Source of the DNA: Gordionus sp. m RMFG-2023 | Lineage: Eukaryota > Nematomorpha > Gordioida > Chordodea > Parachordodidae | Direction: 5' to 3' | DNA length: 64,000 bases | NCBI RefSeq assembly: GCF_954871325.1 | Contig: NC_088776.1 | Coordinates: 17,670,052-17,734,051, forward strand | Shown here: in pieces, positions 52,001-58,384 of the stretch | Layout of the letters: each line of letters starts with the position of its first letter | Position numbering within the stretch: position 1 is the first letter of the stretch | Program-made: the position numbers and the translations under genes | Notes under the pieces: generated by a model | Database searches by the model: none | Seen by the model: only the letters and a program-made list of their open reading frames with translations | What the model was told of the DNA's origin: nothing

Positions 52001-52350
52001 AAGATATCACAGGACAAATTCCTTCTGGGCATATTTTAATTTCCAATTCATCCCCTATAAAAAAAACTTTTCAAAAGCAATTGTTTCAGATTACCTAACG
52101 CAATGTTCACTTTTTGCACATACTTTGGTAATATATCTGTGATGTATTGACCAAATTTATTCAAAGATTTAGTCACTATTGGAGATGTTGTTCTAATAAT
52201 TGCTTTTTTTGTTTCACAGTAATATCGAGGTTTAAAAAGACCTGAGGTAGGGTTGAATAGATTATTTTTGCTATATTGTATTGCTAAATTAATCGATAAT
52301 AATTATATATGAGTGTTTGGAATACTTTTTAAAAATAAATTTACAACCAT
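21905..52350 (-). CDS. NDUFS3: NADH:ubiquinone oxidoreductase 30 kDa subunit (NDUFS3), complete, six exons
   Basis: This is a core subunit of the hydrophilic arm of mitochondrial complex I, nuclear-encoded and imported into the matrix side. Exons: 52326-52350, 52095-52241, 51915-52054, 42529-42654, 41087-41206 and 21905-22078. All junctions are GT-AG and the frame stays open for 243 codons. The first ~25 residues ([17 protein letters not shown]) look like a mitochondrial presequence. Then come [37 protein letters not shown], the family signature spanning ANWFERE and [44 protein letters not shown] and [15 protein letters not shown]. All match animal NDUFS3, with insect-like touches. Known homologues are about 260 residues, so only the presequence is short. 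Introns are 84, 40, 9260, 1322 and 19008 bp. The long ones are filled with transposons. The protein assignment is very secure; exon 1 is a prediction. Confidence 0.93.
22079..22638. other. NDUFS3 intron 5, left part, nothing recognised
   Basis: AT-rich intron sequence without paired repeats or coding-like reading. Confidence 0.4.
22639..22860 (+). repeat. LTR of the Ty3/gypsy family, plus orientation
   Basis: It begins TGTTAAGATGTG and ends CACAAATACA. It matches the 3' LTR of the Ty3/gypsy copy at 35607-35847. It stands next to an inverted LTR copy (22865-23033), making a small palindrome. It is a fossil. Confidence 0.6.
24276..26937 (+). mobile_element. Full-length, apparently intact hAT transposon (hobo/Hermes-like), 2662 bp
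   Basis: It begins TAGAGATCTGCAAAAGTAGG and ends TGCAGATCACTA, forming short inverted ends. It is flanked by a perfect 8-bp duplication ATATATTG (24268-24275 and 26938-26945). Both subterminal zones hold arrays of GGCCCGG / CGGGCCGG separated by A/T tracts (24285-24450 and 26815-26925), likely transposase-binding sites. It carries one transposase gene with an open frame after removal of a 43-bp intron. Ends, duplication and gene are all present, so it could be, or recently was, autonomous. It is nested in the LTR element at 23315-28748. Confidence 0.92.
24726..26619 (+). CDS. hAT transposase, 616 residues, one short intron
   Basis: This enzyme would cut out and reinsert the hAT element in the nucleus. 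Exon 1 is 24726-26235 and exon 2 is 26279-26619. The 43-bp intron has GT at 26236 and TATATCAG at 26278, joining Ser-Lys-Gly to NEYERW. Residues 46-67 form a BED-type zinc finger (CKKC, then H63 and H67). The catalytic triad is visible: Asp185 in TTDMWTD, Asp255 in ISDQGAN and Glu578 in TTSERTFS, close in spacing to Hermes (612 residues). The CSAH motif is at 272-275. The C-terminus [34 protein letters not shown] is the hAT dimerisation domain. No stop or frameshift was found. Without splicing the product would be a 519-residue protein lacking Glu578 and thus inactive. Confidence 0.93.
31140..35847 (+). mobile_element. Ty3/gypsy LTR retrotransposon fossil, right copy
   Basis: Parts in order are a gag-like region (about 31171-31858), protease with DTGS (about 32353-32679), reverse transcriptase with [12 protein letters not shown] and YIDD (about 32758-33518), RNase H (about 33662-34162), integrase with an HHCC-type zinc region and core (about 34189-35089, with tail to about 35340), and a 3' LTR (35607-35847, TGTTAAGATG...CAAACA) preceded by a purine-rich tract. 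No 5' LTR was found. The domain order RT-RNase H-integrase places it in Ty3/gypsy. It is broken, with several breaks across gag and pol, and is not functional. It is inverted relative to the left copy. Confidence 0.85.
35850..37100 (-). pseudogene. DUF4371-type hAT remnant, left arm of an inverted pair
   Basis: The minus strand reads the fossil of a hAT transposase ([11 protein letters not shown] near 36950-36990; [16 protein letters not shown] near 36680-36740). It is the inverted partner of 37490-39400. It is frame-broken. The GGGGAGGG / GGGTTTGCA-type tail lies at 35850-36060. Confidence 0.65.
37101..37489. other. Spacer between the inverted hAT arms
   Basis: A plus-strand frame at 37158-37433 ends in a Lys/Arg-rich tail ([14 protein letters not shown]). 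It has no recognisable domain and probably belongs to the 5' part of the right hAT remnant. Confidence 0.4.
37490..39400 (+). pseudogene. DUF4371-type hAT remnant, right arm of an inverted pair
   Basis: Reading fragments are [12 protein letters not shown] (about 37530), [15 protein letters not shown] (about 37675-37720), [16 protein letters not shown] (about 38415-38470) and an Asp-rich piece (about 38770). The YDGASNMS word is typical of DUF4371/52-kDa-repressor-like hAT transposases. Many stops and frameshifts are present. The tail at 39040-39370 matches 7325-8290 and the left arm. Confidence 0.7.
39812..40532 (-). mobile_element. Decayed hAT element, 721 bp, perfect target duplication
   Basis: The ends CAGGGTTGTGCATTTGACC and GACTTGCCAACCCTG are inverted. 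The flanks carry ATTTTATT (39804-39811, 40533-40540). Subterminal repeats of GGTCAAAT / ATTTGACC are clear. The inside reads on the minus strand as a transposase C-terminal remnant ([11 protein letters not shown] near 40330-40375), similar to [10 protein letters not shown] of the intact hAT transposase. It is an internally deleted copy. Confidence 0.85.
40541..41086. other. NDUFS3 intron 5, right part, nothing recognised
   Basis: AT-rich, with loose GGTTCTGG-type repetition near 40640-40820 that may be an old repeat. No coding-like reading was found. Confidence 0.35.
41087..41206 (-). CDS. NDUFS3: NDUFS3 exon 5
   Basis: This 120-base exon, phase 0 at both ends, encodes [40 protein letters not shown]. 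It is the most conserved block of the protein. The donor is GAG|GTAAAA. Confidence 0.96.
41207..42528. other. NDUFS3 intron 4 with a hAT-end scrap
   Basis: CAGGGCCGTAACTATTAGG at 41959 looks like the left end of a hAT-type repeat. No right end was found. A plus-strand frame (42259-42474) has no recognised domain. Confidence 0.4.
42529..42654 (-). CDS. NDUFS3: NDUFS3 exon 4
   Basis: This 126-base exon (42 codons, phase 0 at both ends) lies between a CTACAG acceptor and a GAG|GTAAAT donor. It encodes [20 protein letters not shown] and on to ANWFERE, strongly conserved in NDUFS3. Confidence 0.95.
42655..43499. other. NDUFS3 intron 3, first part, with a weak inverted repeat
   Basis: About 42955-43250 is an imperfect inverted repeat (for example ATGTGTTATTTTTCAA against TTGAAAAAAAATAACACAT), possibly an old foldback MITE. 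Confidence 0.4.
43500..44056 (+). pseudogene. hAT remnant: dimerisation domain and right end
   Basis: The plus strand reads [20 protein letters not shown] then [20 protein letters not shown] (about 43555-43680), a clear hAT C-terminal domain. The right end at about 44044-44056 (GTAGACCTCTGC) follows GTCGGGC / GGGTTCGAGTCGAGC subterminal repeats, as in the CAGAGGTCTGC family. The 5' part is missing. Confidence 0.7.
44181..44515. repeat. Foldback repeat of short ~21-bp units
   Basis: The left half repeats AAAAAAGGAAAAGTGTCAAAC-type units and the right half carries the complement (CCTTTTTTGATTGGGACTTT). The outer ends GGTTTCCCATCC and GAATGGGTAACC are inverted. The single-stranded form would make one long hairpin. 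Open frames here come from the low-complexity repeat. Confidence 0.7.
44775..45110 (+). pseudogene. hAT transposase C-terminal remnant
   Basis: Fragments are [14 protein letters not shown] (about 44790) and [14 protein letters not shown] (about 44950-45000), then [16 protein letters not shown]. They match the hAT pattern of a DPRFK motif followed by the dimerisation domain. It is frame-broken. No ends were found. Confidence 0.65.
45111..45821. other. Intron stretch with a GC-richer island
   Basis: About 45420-45520 is unusually GC-rich for the window (GACGGGTCCCCCGC, CGGCACGCCACTGAACGCCG) and may be a repeat fragment. No gene was seen. Confidence 0.35.
45822..48202 (+). mobile_element. Decayed hAT element with a nested MITE
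   Basis: It begins TAGTGCTGTAAAGTAACG and ends with the rough complement (TTTATAGCAATC). The flanks GTCTTAAG / GTTTCAAG match at 6 of 8 bases. Subterminal GTAACG / CGTTAC repeats are present. The plus strand keeps a zinc-finger-like start ([16 protein letters not shown] near 46100-46160) and a dimerisation piece ([15 protein letters not shown] near 46965-47015). Old and frame-broken. Confidence 0.7.
47195..48072. mobile_element. MITE-like insert with GGGGAAA ends
   Basis: The left end GGGGAAACCGGGGTAAAGCG and the right end, whose complement is GGGGAAATCGGTATAAAACG, are inverted. The inside repeats GGGGTAAA motifs. TATA stands at both sides, so the target duplication may be short. There is no coding frame. 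Confidence 0.65.
48203..49079. other. Intron stretch with a hAT-type right end
   Basis: About 48935-49045 carries GAACGTGTTC-like repeats and ends TTTACAGCACTAC, the complement of TAGTGCTGTAAA. No left partner was found. Confidence 0.4.
49080..50966 (+). mobile_element. Two overlapping hAT remnants
   Basis: The first reads [20 protein letters not shown] then IERAFS (49085-49165), a dimerisation domain cut at 49171 by a second element. The second begins TAGTGTTGTTAAAGTAACTGG and probably ends near 50966 (TTATCACAACAAAC). It keeps [20 protein letters not shown] (about 50577-50640), another dimerisation remnant. Both are broken. A MITE (50018-50190) lies inside the second. Confidence 0.6.
50018..50190. 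mobile_element. MITE copy, family of 14875-15091
   Basis: Inverted arms GATTAAGATTTTAGCC / GGCTAAAATCTTAATC type surround the family block AGCCTGAAGATTTTGCTC. The ends are decayed (GGGTTGTTAGA / TTAACCAACC). Confidence 0.65.
50967..51914. other. NDUFS3 intron 3, last part, nothing recognised
   Basis: AT-rich, no repeats or coding-like reading noticed. Confidence 0.4.
51915..52350 (-). CDS. NDUFS3: NDUFS3 exons 1-3
   Basis: Exon 1 (52326-52350) is chosen because the ATG at 52350 is in frame and a GT at 52325 joins to CTCAG at 52242, removing an in-frame stop. Exon 2 ends TTAG before GTAATC (52094). A 40-bp intron follows and exon 3 starts GGGAT at 52054. Exon 3 ends with RFE in phase 0 before a weak donor GTTATA. 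Confidence 0.85.
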
Positions 52351-52538
52351 TTTGAAAAACACATGTTAAAATGACTATACCAAGCTAGTATAAATGTCAC
52401 AATAATTATACGTCAATCATAGATAATAAAATTTCAGATATAAAATCATATATTAGTTTGTATTCACCCTTAAGGTAACCACAGTTATAATAATTGTTAG
52501 AATATAGGCTAAAAAATATTAAAAAACAATTTTCGCAT

Positions 52539-54727
52539 TGAAAAGAACGAAGGATGCTAAACGTGCTAGCAAGTAAAAATATATTTTATTATTATTAACT
52601 AACTTCTTTTTCTCTTTATACACATGCTATATATATACTATATAAAATTATAATATATATGATTAAACAAAAACAAAAAGTAAGGTTACGAAAAATAAAA
52701 AGTAATATAAGTTGAATTTGAATTCATGACAAGAATAAAAATATTATTTGAATAAATATAATGAATGTACGTTATATAAATTAAAACATATTACTATTCA
52801 ATAACCAATATTTTAATTTATTTATTCCCATAATGTAACATTCTCCCTCTTCTACAAGCCTTCCCATAATTTCATCTAAGAAGTCATAGAGAGTTTGTTG
52901 TTCAAGTGGTTTATCGTTTTGGTTGTCAATGTTGCATAAGTCATTAATCGTTGGCTTGTCCAAATCGTTGGTTTGTTCGTTTTTGCACGTTTTTGTTTAA
53001 ATCGTGAGCTTGATATCCATATCGAATGTTTTACAAATCGTGACTTCATGTAGCTTGCTTGTAGTGCTCAGTTGTTATTATTATCATTTTTCAAAATCGT
53101 TATTATCAGTAAGTTACGAATAATAAGAAATAATAGTTCATCAAAATATAAAAATAAGTGAAGAATGATAAATCAATAAGATTGTTATATAATATTTTTA
53201 GCGTTTTAATTTTTCGCGTTTTAATGACTTTTATTTTTTCGCGTTTTAGTATTTAATTTATTTTTATTTATTTTCAATCTCCGAGGTTAAAATATGCAAA
53301 TAAAATTATATTCACATTTCCCTCTCTTTAAATAAAAAATTTAAATTTCACACCCTAGTTTTAATTCAAAGAGTGTTATTTTTAATAAAAATTCTTCATA
53401 AGATAATTTTTAGAAAATGATCTCATTATATCATTTAAATATTAATCTAATGAAGATGTAACATAACCACTTGTCTTCAAAAGCTTTATTTCAAAAACAT
53501 TTTTATCATATTAAATATTACTTATAGTTATAAGGATTATTTAAATCAATCATGTGATTTAAACCTTTTAATTCATGTTTTAATTACATTTTAATATATT
53601 TAAAATTAAAGTTTTATCTTCTTGTTTAGGATTTTTAATGGTTTATTTTTAATTATTTCTAAGAATTCATCTTTAGGTTTAGTTAATTTACAACAATTGG
53701 TCATCATTCAAGAAATCAAAAAAATATCAATATTTCACTAAGAAATTAAGTAAAAAATAAGGCTTTTTATGTGTTCAAATATATCCATTATGATTTTACA
53801 TTTTAGTTATTTTAAAAATTTATAACATGCCTTTATCCCGGCATAAAATCTTAATTTATAATAACTTTTCTTCTTACATGGATTCGAATAATAAGTAATC
53901 ATCATTGGTCTCACAATATAGAATTCATAACCTAACGTCCAACTTCCATATTGGTTCTTTCTAGGTTGCCACATTAGGTTAGGTGCTGGTTATCATATTC
54001 CAGTCCAACATCCAGAGTCAGGACACCATGAAGAAAGAAGCTTTTTGCATGAAAGAACGTGCTAAGGTTTGATTCTTGGTCATATCAATAGATTAGGAAG
54101 TTATCTCAGTAGCTTAGGCATTGGTCATATCATTAAATTAGGTAGTCATTTCAATAAATTAGGCAGTCATATCAATAGGTAGTCATCTCAATAGGTTAAG
54201 CAGTCATCAATAGATTAGGCATTGCTCATGTCAATAAATTAGGTAGTCATCTCAATAGATTAGGCAGTCATATCAATAAATAAGGTAGTCATCTCAATAG
54301 GTTAAGCAGTCATCTCAATAGGTTAGGTAGTCATATCAATAGATAAGGTAGTCATCTCAATAGGTAGTCATCTCGATAGGTTAGGAAGTCCTCATTCTAG
54401 TCCACCACCCAGAGCCAGGGCACCATGAAAAGAACGAAGGAAGTAAAACGTGCTAGAAAGTAAAAATATATTTTATTATTATTAACTAACTTCTTCTCTT
54501 TTTACACATGCTATATATATATACTATATAAAATTATAATATATATGATTAAACAAAAAACAAAAAGTAAGGTTACGAAAAATAAAAAGTAATATAAGTT
54601 GAATTTGAATTCATAAAAAGAATAAAAATATTATTTAAATAAATATAATGAATGTACGTTATATAAATTAAAACATATTACTATTCAATAACCAATATTT
54701 TAATTTATTAATTCCTATAATGTAACA
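52539..54727 (-). mobile_element. Non-autonomous LTR retrotransposon (LARD/TRIM-like) upstream of NDUFS3
   Basis: The LTRs are 52539-52840 and 54426-54727, 302 bp each and about 96% alike by eye, starting TGTTACATTATGGG and ending GTTCTTTTCA on the minus strand. There is a perfect 5-bp target duplication CGCAT (52534-52538, 54728-54732). A primer-binding-type sequence TGGTGCCCTGGCTCTGG lies next to the 5' LTR and a purine tract GAAGAGGGAGAA next to the 3' LTR. The 1.6-kb interior has no gag or pol. Structurally it looks whole but cannot act alone. The LTR start resembles copia-type elements; the class is uncertain. It has the same direction as NDUFS3. Confidence 0.85.
54060..54395. repeat. 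Minisatellite of ~20-24 bp units inside the LTR element
   Basis: About 14 units of the type GGTAGTCATCTCAATAGGTTA, with unit length varying between about 16 and 25 bases. Diverged copies of the primer-site sequence (CCAGAGTCAGGACACC near 54015, CCAGAGCCAGGGCACC near 54410) bracket the array. Confidence 0.85.
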
Positions 54728-54732
54728 CGCAT

Positions 54733-55369
54733 ACATCATAGATATAAAAATATAAATTTTCATAGGTAAATATTTAAATAAGGCTTCAGGAATAAAAGCA
54801 AAAATAATCTCTTATATCATATCAATCGAACCATAAGTAGTAATAATCAGGTTAGATTTGATTTTTATATATTTATGGATATTTGTTGGTTAGATAAAAT
54901 ATTTTATTGGGATCTCCTGTTGTGATTGTGATAAGATGTTACTATCTATAAAATATTTATAACAGCAGGTCCAAAATTCCCTAAAATGACTGTGATAAAT
55001 GGAATAAAAAATAAATTGAATAAATAAAAGTTTAATGAAATTTGAATCTAAGATAGAGAAGCTTGAAAGGGAATTGCTAGCAGCCAATGACATTATATGT
55101 CATTGCTAGCAGCAAATACATCAATACATATAAAATTGCGATCTATTTATTTACGTTCCTTGAATAGAATAATACTATGTTCTTTTCCGGATGAGTTGAA
55201 CATGAATTGCTCTAGGCTGTATCTACTTGACATATAATTTATTTAATCCTCCAACCTATATGCCTGCTCCCTAAAAAAAATCCGTCGTTTCCATAATAAT
55301 TACGACACAAATTTATAATAATTATAATATTTTCACATATTTTGCAAATAGTAAGCCTTTCATTTCTAT
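54733..55369. other. AT-rich stretch with one micro-insertion
   Basis: Only the 21-bp insertion at 55085-55105 is recognised. Confidence 0.4.
55085..55105. mobile_element. 21-bp micro-insertion made only of MITE ends
   Basis: It starts CAATGAC and ends ATTATATGTCATTG. The right 14 bases are the exact end of the MITE at 55378-55714 and the left 7 bases its other end. It is flanked by a perfect 8-bp duplication CTAGCAGC (55077-55084, 55106-55113). Confidence 0.75.
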
Positions 55370-55377
55370 GTAATGTT

Positions 55378-55714
55378 CAATGACATATAATAATACCTAG
55401 ACTGACGATTCATTCATTAAAATGCATTTTTAAGCGTCGTTAAAAGCAAATCAGCTGGACCCGCCATTTTGGTAACCTTTATAATAATTATTTTCATGTT
55501 AAAAACTAATATTAAATTGATAACTTACTTTCTTATTATCTCGATGATCAGGCAATTCTTTAATAAAGTTTGCATCAGATATAATATAAAATTAGGCTCT
55601 AGTTTAAAATTTTAATATTTATTACAGTAACCAAGATGGCGTCTCTAGCTGAATTGTATTGATGTACACTTTTAATGGATCAATTGTCAGTCTAGGTATT
55701 ATTATATGTCATTG
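55378..55714. mobile_element. MITE, 337 bp, 8-bp target duplication
   Basis: Both ends read CAATGACATATAATAATACC inwards, and the inverted match goes on for about 48 bases (CTAGACTGAC shared). Weaker pairing continues to a GCCATTTTGGTAACC / GTAACCAAGATGGC block. It is flanked by a perfect GTAATGTT (55370-55377, 55715-55722). An 8-bp duplication suits hAT or P/Merlin-like elements. There is no coding frame. Confidence 0.92.
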
Positions 55715-55874
55715 GTAATGTTTGGCATAAATTTTAGTTTGCTATAGAAAGTTATAAGCAATTTTACGATTGAAAAGCAATTGAAAGCATCATTCTGAAA
55801 ATTTTATCAATGTTTAGTGCTCAACTGTAAATTAATTTAATCCATTTTTAGAAAAATTGGTACTATGTTAGAAT

Positions 55875-55894
55875 CAATGATATATATGTCATTG
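55875..55894. mobile_element. 20-bp micro-insertion made only of MITE ends
   Basis: CAATGATATATATGTCATTG is flanked by a perfect 8-bp duplication GTTAGAAT (55867-55874, 55895-55902). Its right 12 bases equal the end of the MITE at 55378-55714. Confidence 0.75.
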
Positions 55895-55902
55895 GTTAGA
55901 AT

Positions 55903-56935
55903 AGATTATTAAAAAACTATATATTTGGTGTATGTTAATTTTTATTGCTTGATTACTACTTTTATCCTTAGAATATACTCCAAAATGTTATTATAAACAA
56001 AATGAAAATTATGATGTCATGCTTTAAGCGTGAAGTCAGTCAAGTTTTTAGAAATATCTGAAACAAACCATTGAGTAGTGCTTTATTAAAACATTTTATT
56101 GCTTTATTCTAATTAATAAAGGGTTAGAATAATTGGTAAAAATAAAAGATTGTCATAATTATCATCATGACAGAACGGAGAATATAGGTTATAATAATCA
56201 AGTTTTCTTTAATATTTATTACTTATCAATTCTTTAATCAATGTCGCGATCCACAAAAAAATGTAACAGAATCACGAACCTAATTCAAAATGCGAAATCA
56301 CGCCTTAAACGTAAAGTCATCTAAGGATATGGAAGCATTATCATATTTATATCAATAATCAGTGCCTATCAGTTACGAAGCTTCCATAGAAGCAATGGAA
56401 GCTTTGCTTCCTTTGAAAATTTTCCTATAAAATTTTTAAATAAATTTAATATAATGTTTATAATATATTTTAAAAAAAACTGATCTGACTTGTTAAAAAA
56501 ATTTAATATAATTTTTAAAAAATTTAATATAATTTTTAAATATTTAATATAATTTTTAAAAAATTTGAGGGAAGCAAATTTAATATTGCTTATTTTTAAT
56601 AAATAAAGAAAAAATTATGCGAATATATTGTTTTAGTTTGAAAAATAAGCATTAGGGAAGCAAATAAAAAGATGCTTATTTTTTTAATAAATAAAAGAGA
56701 AAATAAAATTTAGTATTATACTTTTTTTTATTTATTTTTTTAAATAAAAAATTTCTTCTTTTATATAATAAGATTATCAGAGTTGTATAAAAAATATGGC
56801 ATCTATATCTATACACTATTTTAGAGGTATGTTATCTATTTATAAATACCTTTTTATATACTTTTATTTAATGCTTTTTTATCTAAAAAATAAAAATTTT
56901 AAGTGAAAATTTTATCTCATATGTATATGAGCATA
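55903..56935. other. AT-rich low-complexity stretch
   Basis: Repeated AATTTAATATAATTTTTAA words lie near 56440-56580. A GC-richer inverted word AGCTTCCATAGAAGC lies near 56380. No gene was seen. Confidence 0.4.
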
Positions 56936-57522
56936 TAATTTAAATAAAAATATATTGCACAGATGATATTGTGATACTTGCCGACTCCAAGGATGAAATG
57001 AAACAAAGAATAGTGAGTTGGATTAATCCTAGAAAAGCACGGACTAAAAGTAAATAGAAAAAAGACGGAATATATGGTGATAGGAAATGAAACTGAGAGT
57101 AGTGTTATAAATAAATGGCAGATATCGGCAATTGAAAGCTGCAAATATTTGGGCTCCACTATACAAACAAACGGCACAATAGAAAAAGAGATAAAGAGTA
57201 AAATTAATCAAGGGTGGTTAAAGTGGAGATCTTTATCTGGAGTGCTATTTGACAAAAGAATCCCACACAAATTAAAGGGAAAAATTTACAGTTCCATAGT
57301 ACAACCAACTATTCTATATAGTTCGGAAACATGGCCAACCAAGGAATCATACGAGAGAAGTCTACAAACTATGGAAATGAGAATGCTGAGAATGATTGCT
57401 GGGGTAACAAGAAAGGATAAAGTGATCAGTACATGAATACTAAGTAGTTTAAAGATAGTGCCCATTAAGACTAAGTTAATGGTAAACAGACTTAGGTGGT
57501 ATGGGCACACAATAAGAAGGCC
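56936..57522 (+). pseudogene. LINE reverse-transcriptase C-terminal remnant
   Basis: The plus strand keeps CTDDIVILADSKDEM (56955-57000), a degenerate form of the catalytic (F/Y)xDD box, then after a +1 shift EKHGLKVNRKKTEYMVIGNE, CKYLGSTIQTNG, IPHKLKGKIYSSIVQPTILY, EMRMLRMIAGVTRKDK and, after an in-frame stop, VNRLRWYGHTIRRP. These words are typical of non-LTR retrotransposon polymerases of the type often labelled craniofacial-development-protein-2-like or RTE-like. It is truncated at 5' and cut at 3' by the foldback element. Dead. Confidence 0.85.
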
Positions 57523-58384
57523 TAGTGTTGTTAAACGACTGAGTCGAGTCGACTTAGTCGAAAACTGAGTCGAGTCGACTTAGTCGAAAACTGAGTCAAG
57601 TTGACTTAGTCGAAAACTGAGTCTAAGTTTTGGGTCAAAAAAATCGACCTAAACTGACTTGAGTTATGAACTCGAGTCGTGAACTCAAGTCGACTCAAGT
57701 CGTGAACTCAAATTAGTTTTTATTATTAATTAACAATACAATTATTTTTTTTTAATTTAGACTTCCAACTTCAGTAAGTCGTAAATAGAAATTACAAGCA
57801 TTAATTATTATTTATTTATTTTTAGTAAAATAATTTATTGTATTTAAATATTTATTATATTTTAAAGAAATGATATAATTTAATATTTTTTATTTTATAA
57901 TATATTATGAAAAATGAATATTTATTTGATATCTTTTAATAAAAAAATGATAAACTGCAATGTAAGTTAAGTAATATCATTTTTGTTACAATTAATTAGT
58001 GATTTTCACGCCCAAATTTTAAGCAAAATTTGATTTGATTTGAATTTTAAATGATTTTTTCTTTTTTGTTAAACTTTTTTTATTAATTCTTTTGTAAATT
58101 TTATTTAAATAAACAATTTTTTAGTTGAAATCTTTTAATTATAGGTTTATTTTTATCATTTTTGTAAAATTATCTATTTTTTTATTATATAAGAACTAGT
58201 TTAAATAATTTATTTTTAAATATTTATATTAAACTTTTATAAGTTATTTTACATGATCGCCTTTATGATAATTGTCATGTTATTTTTTAACATTTATGAA
58301 ATCTTTGACAGAAAAGGATAAAAATATAATTTATATTATAAAGATGTTAAATTATAAATTCAATGGTGATGTTACTTTCTAAAA

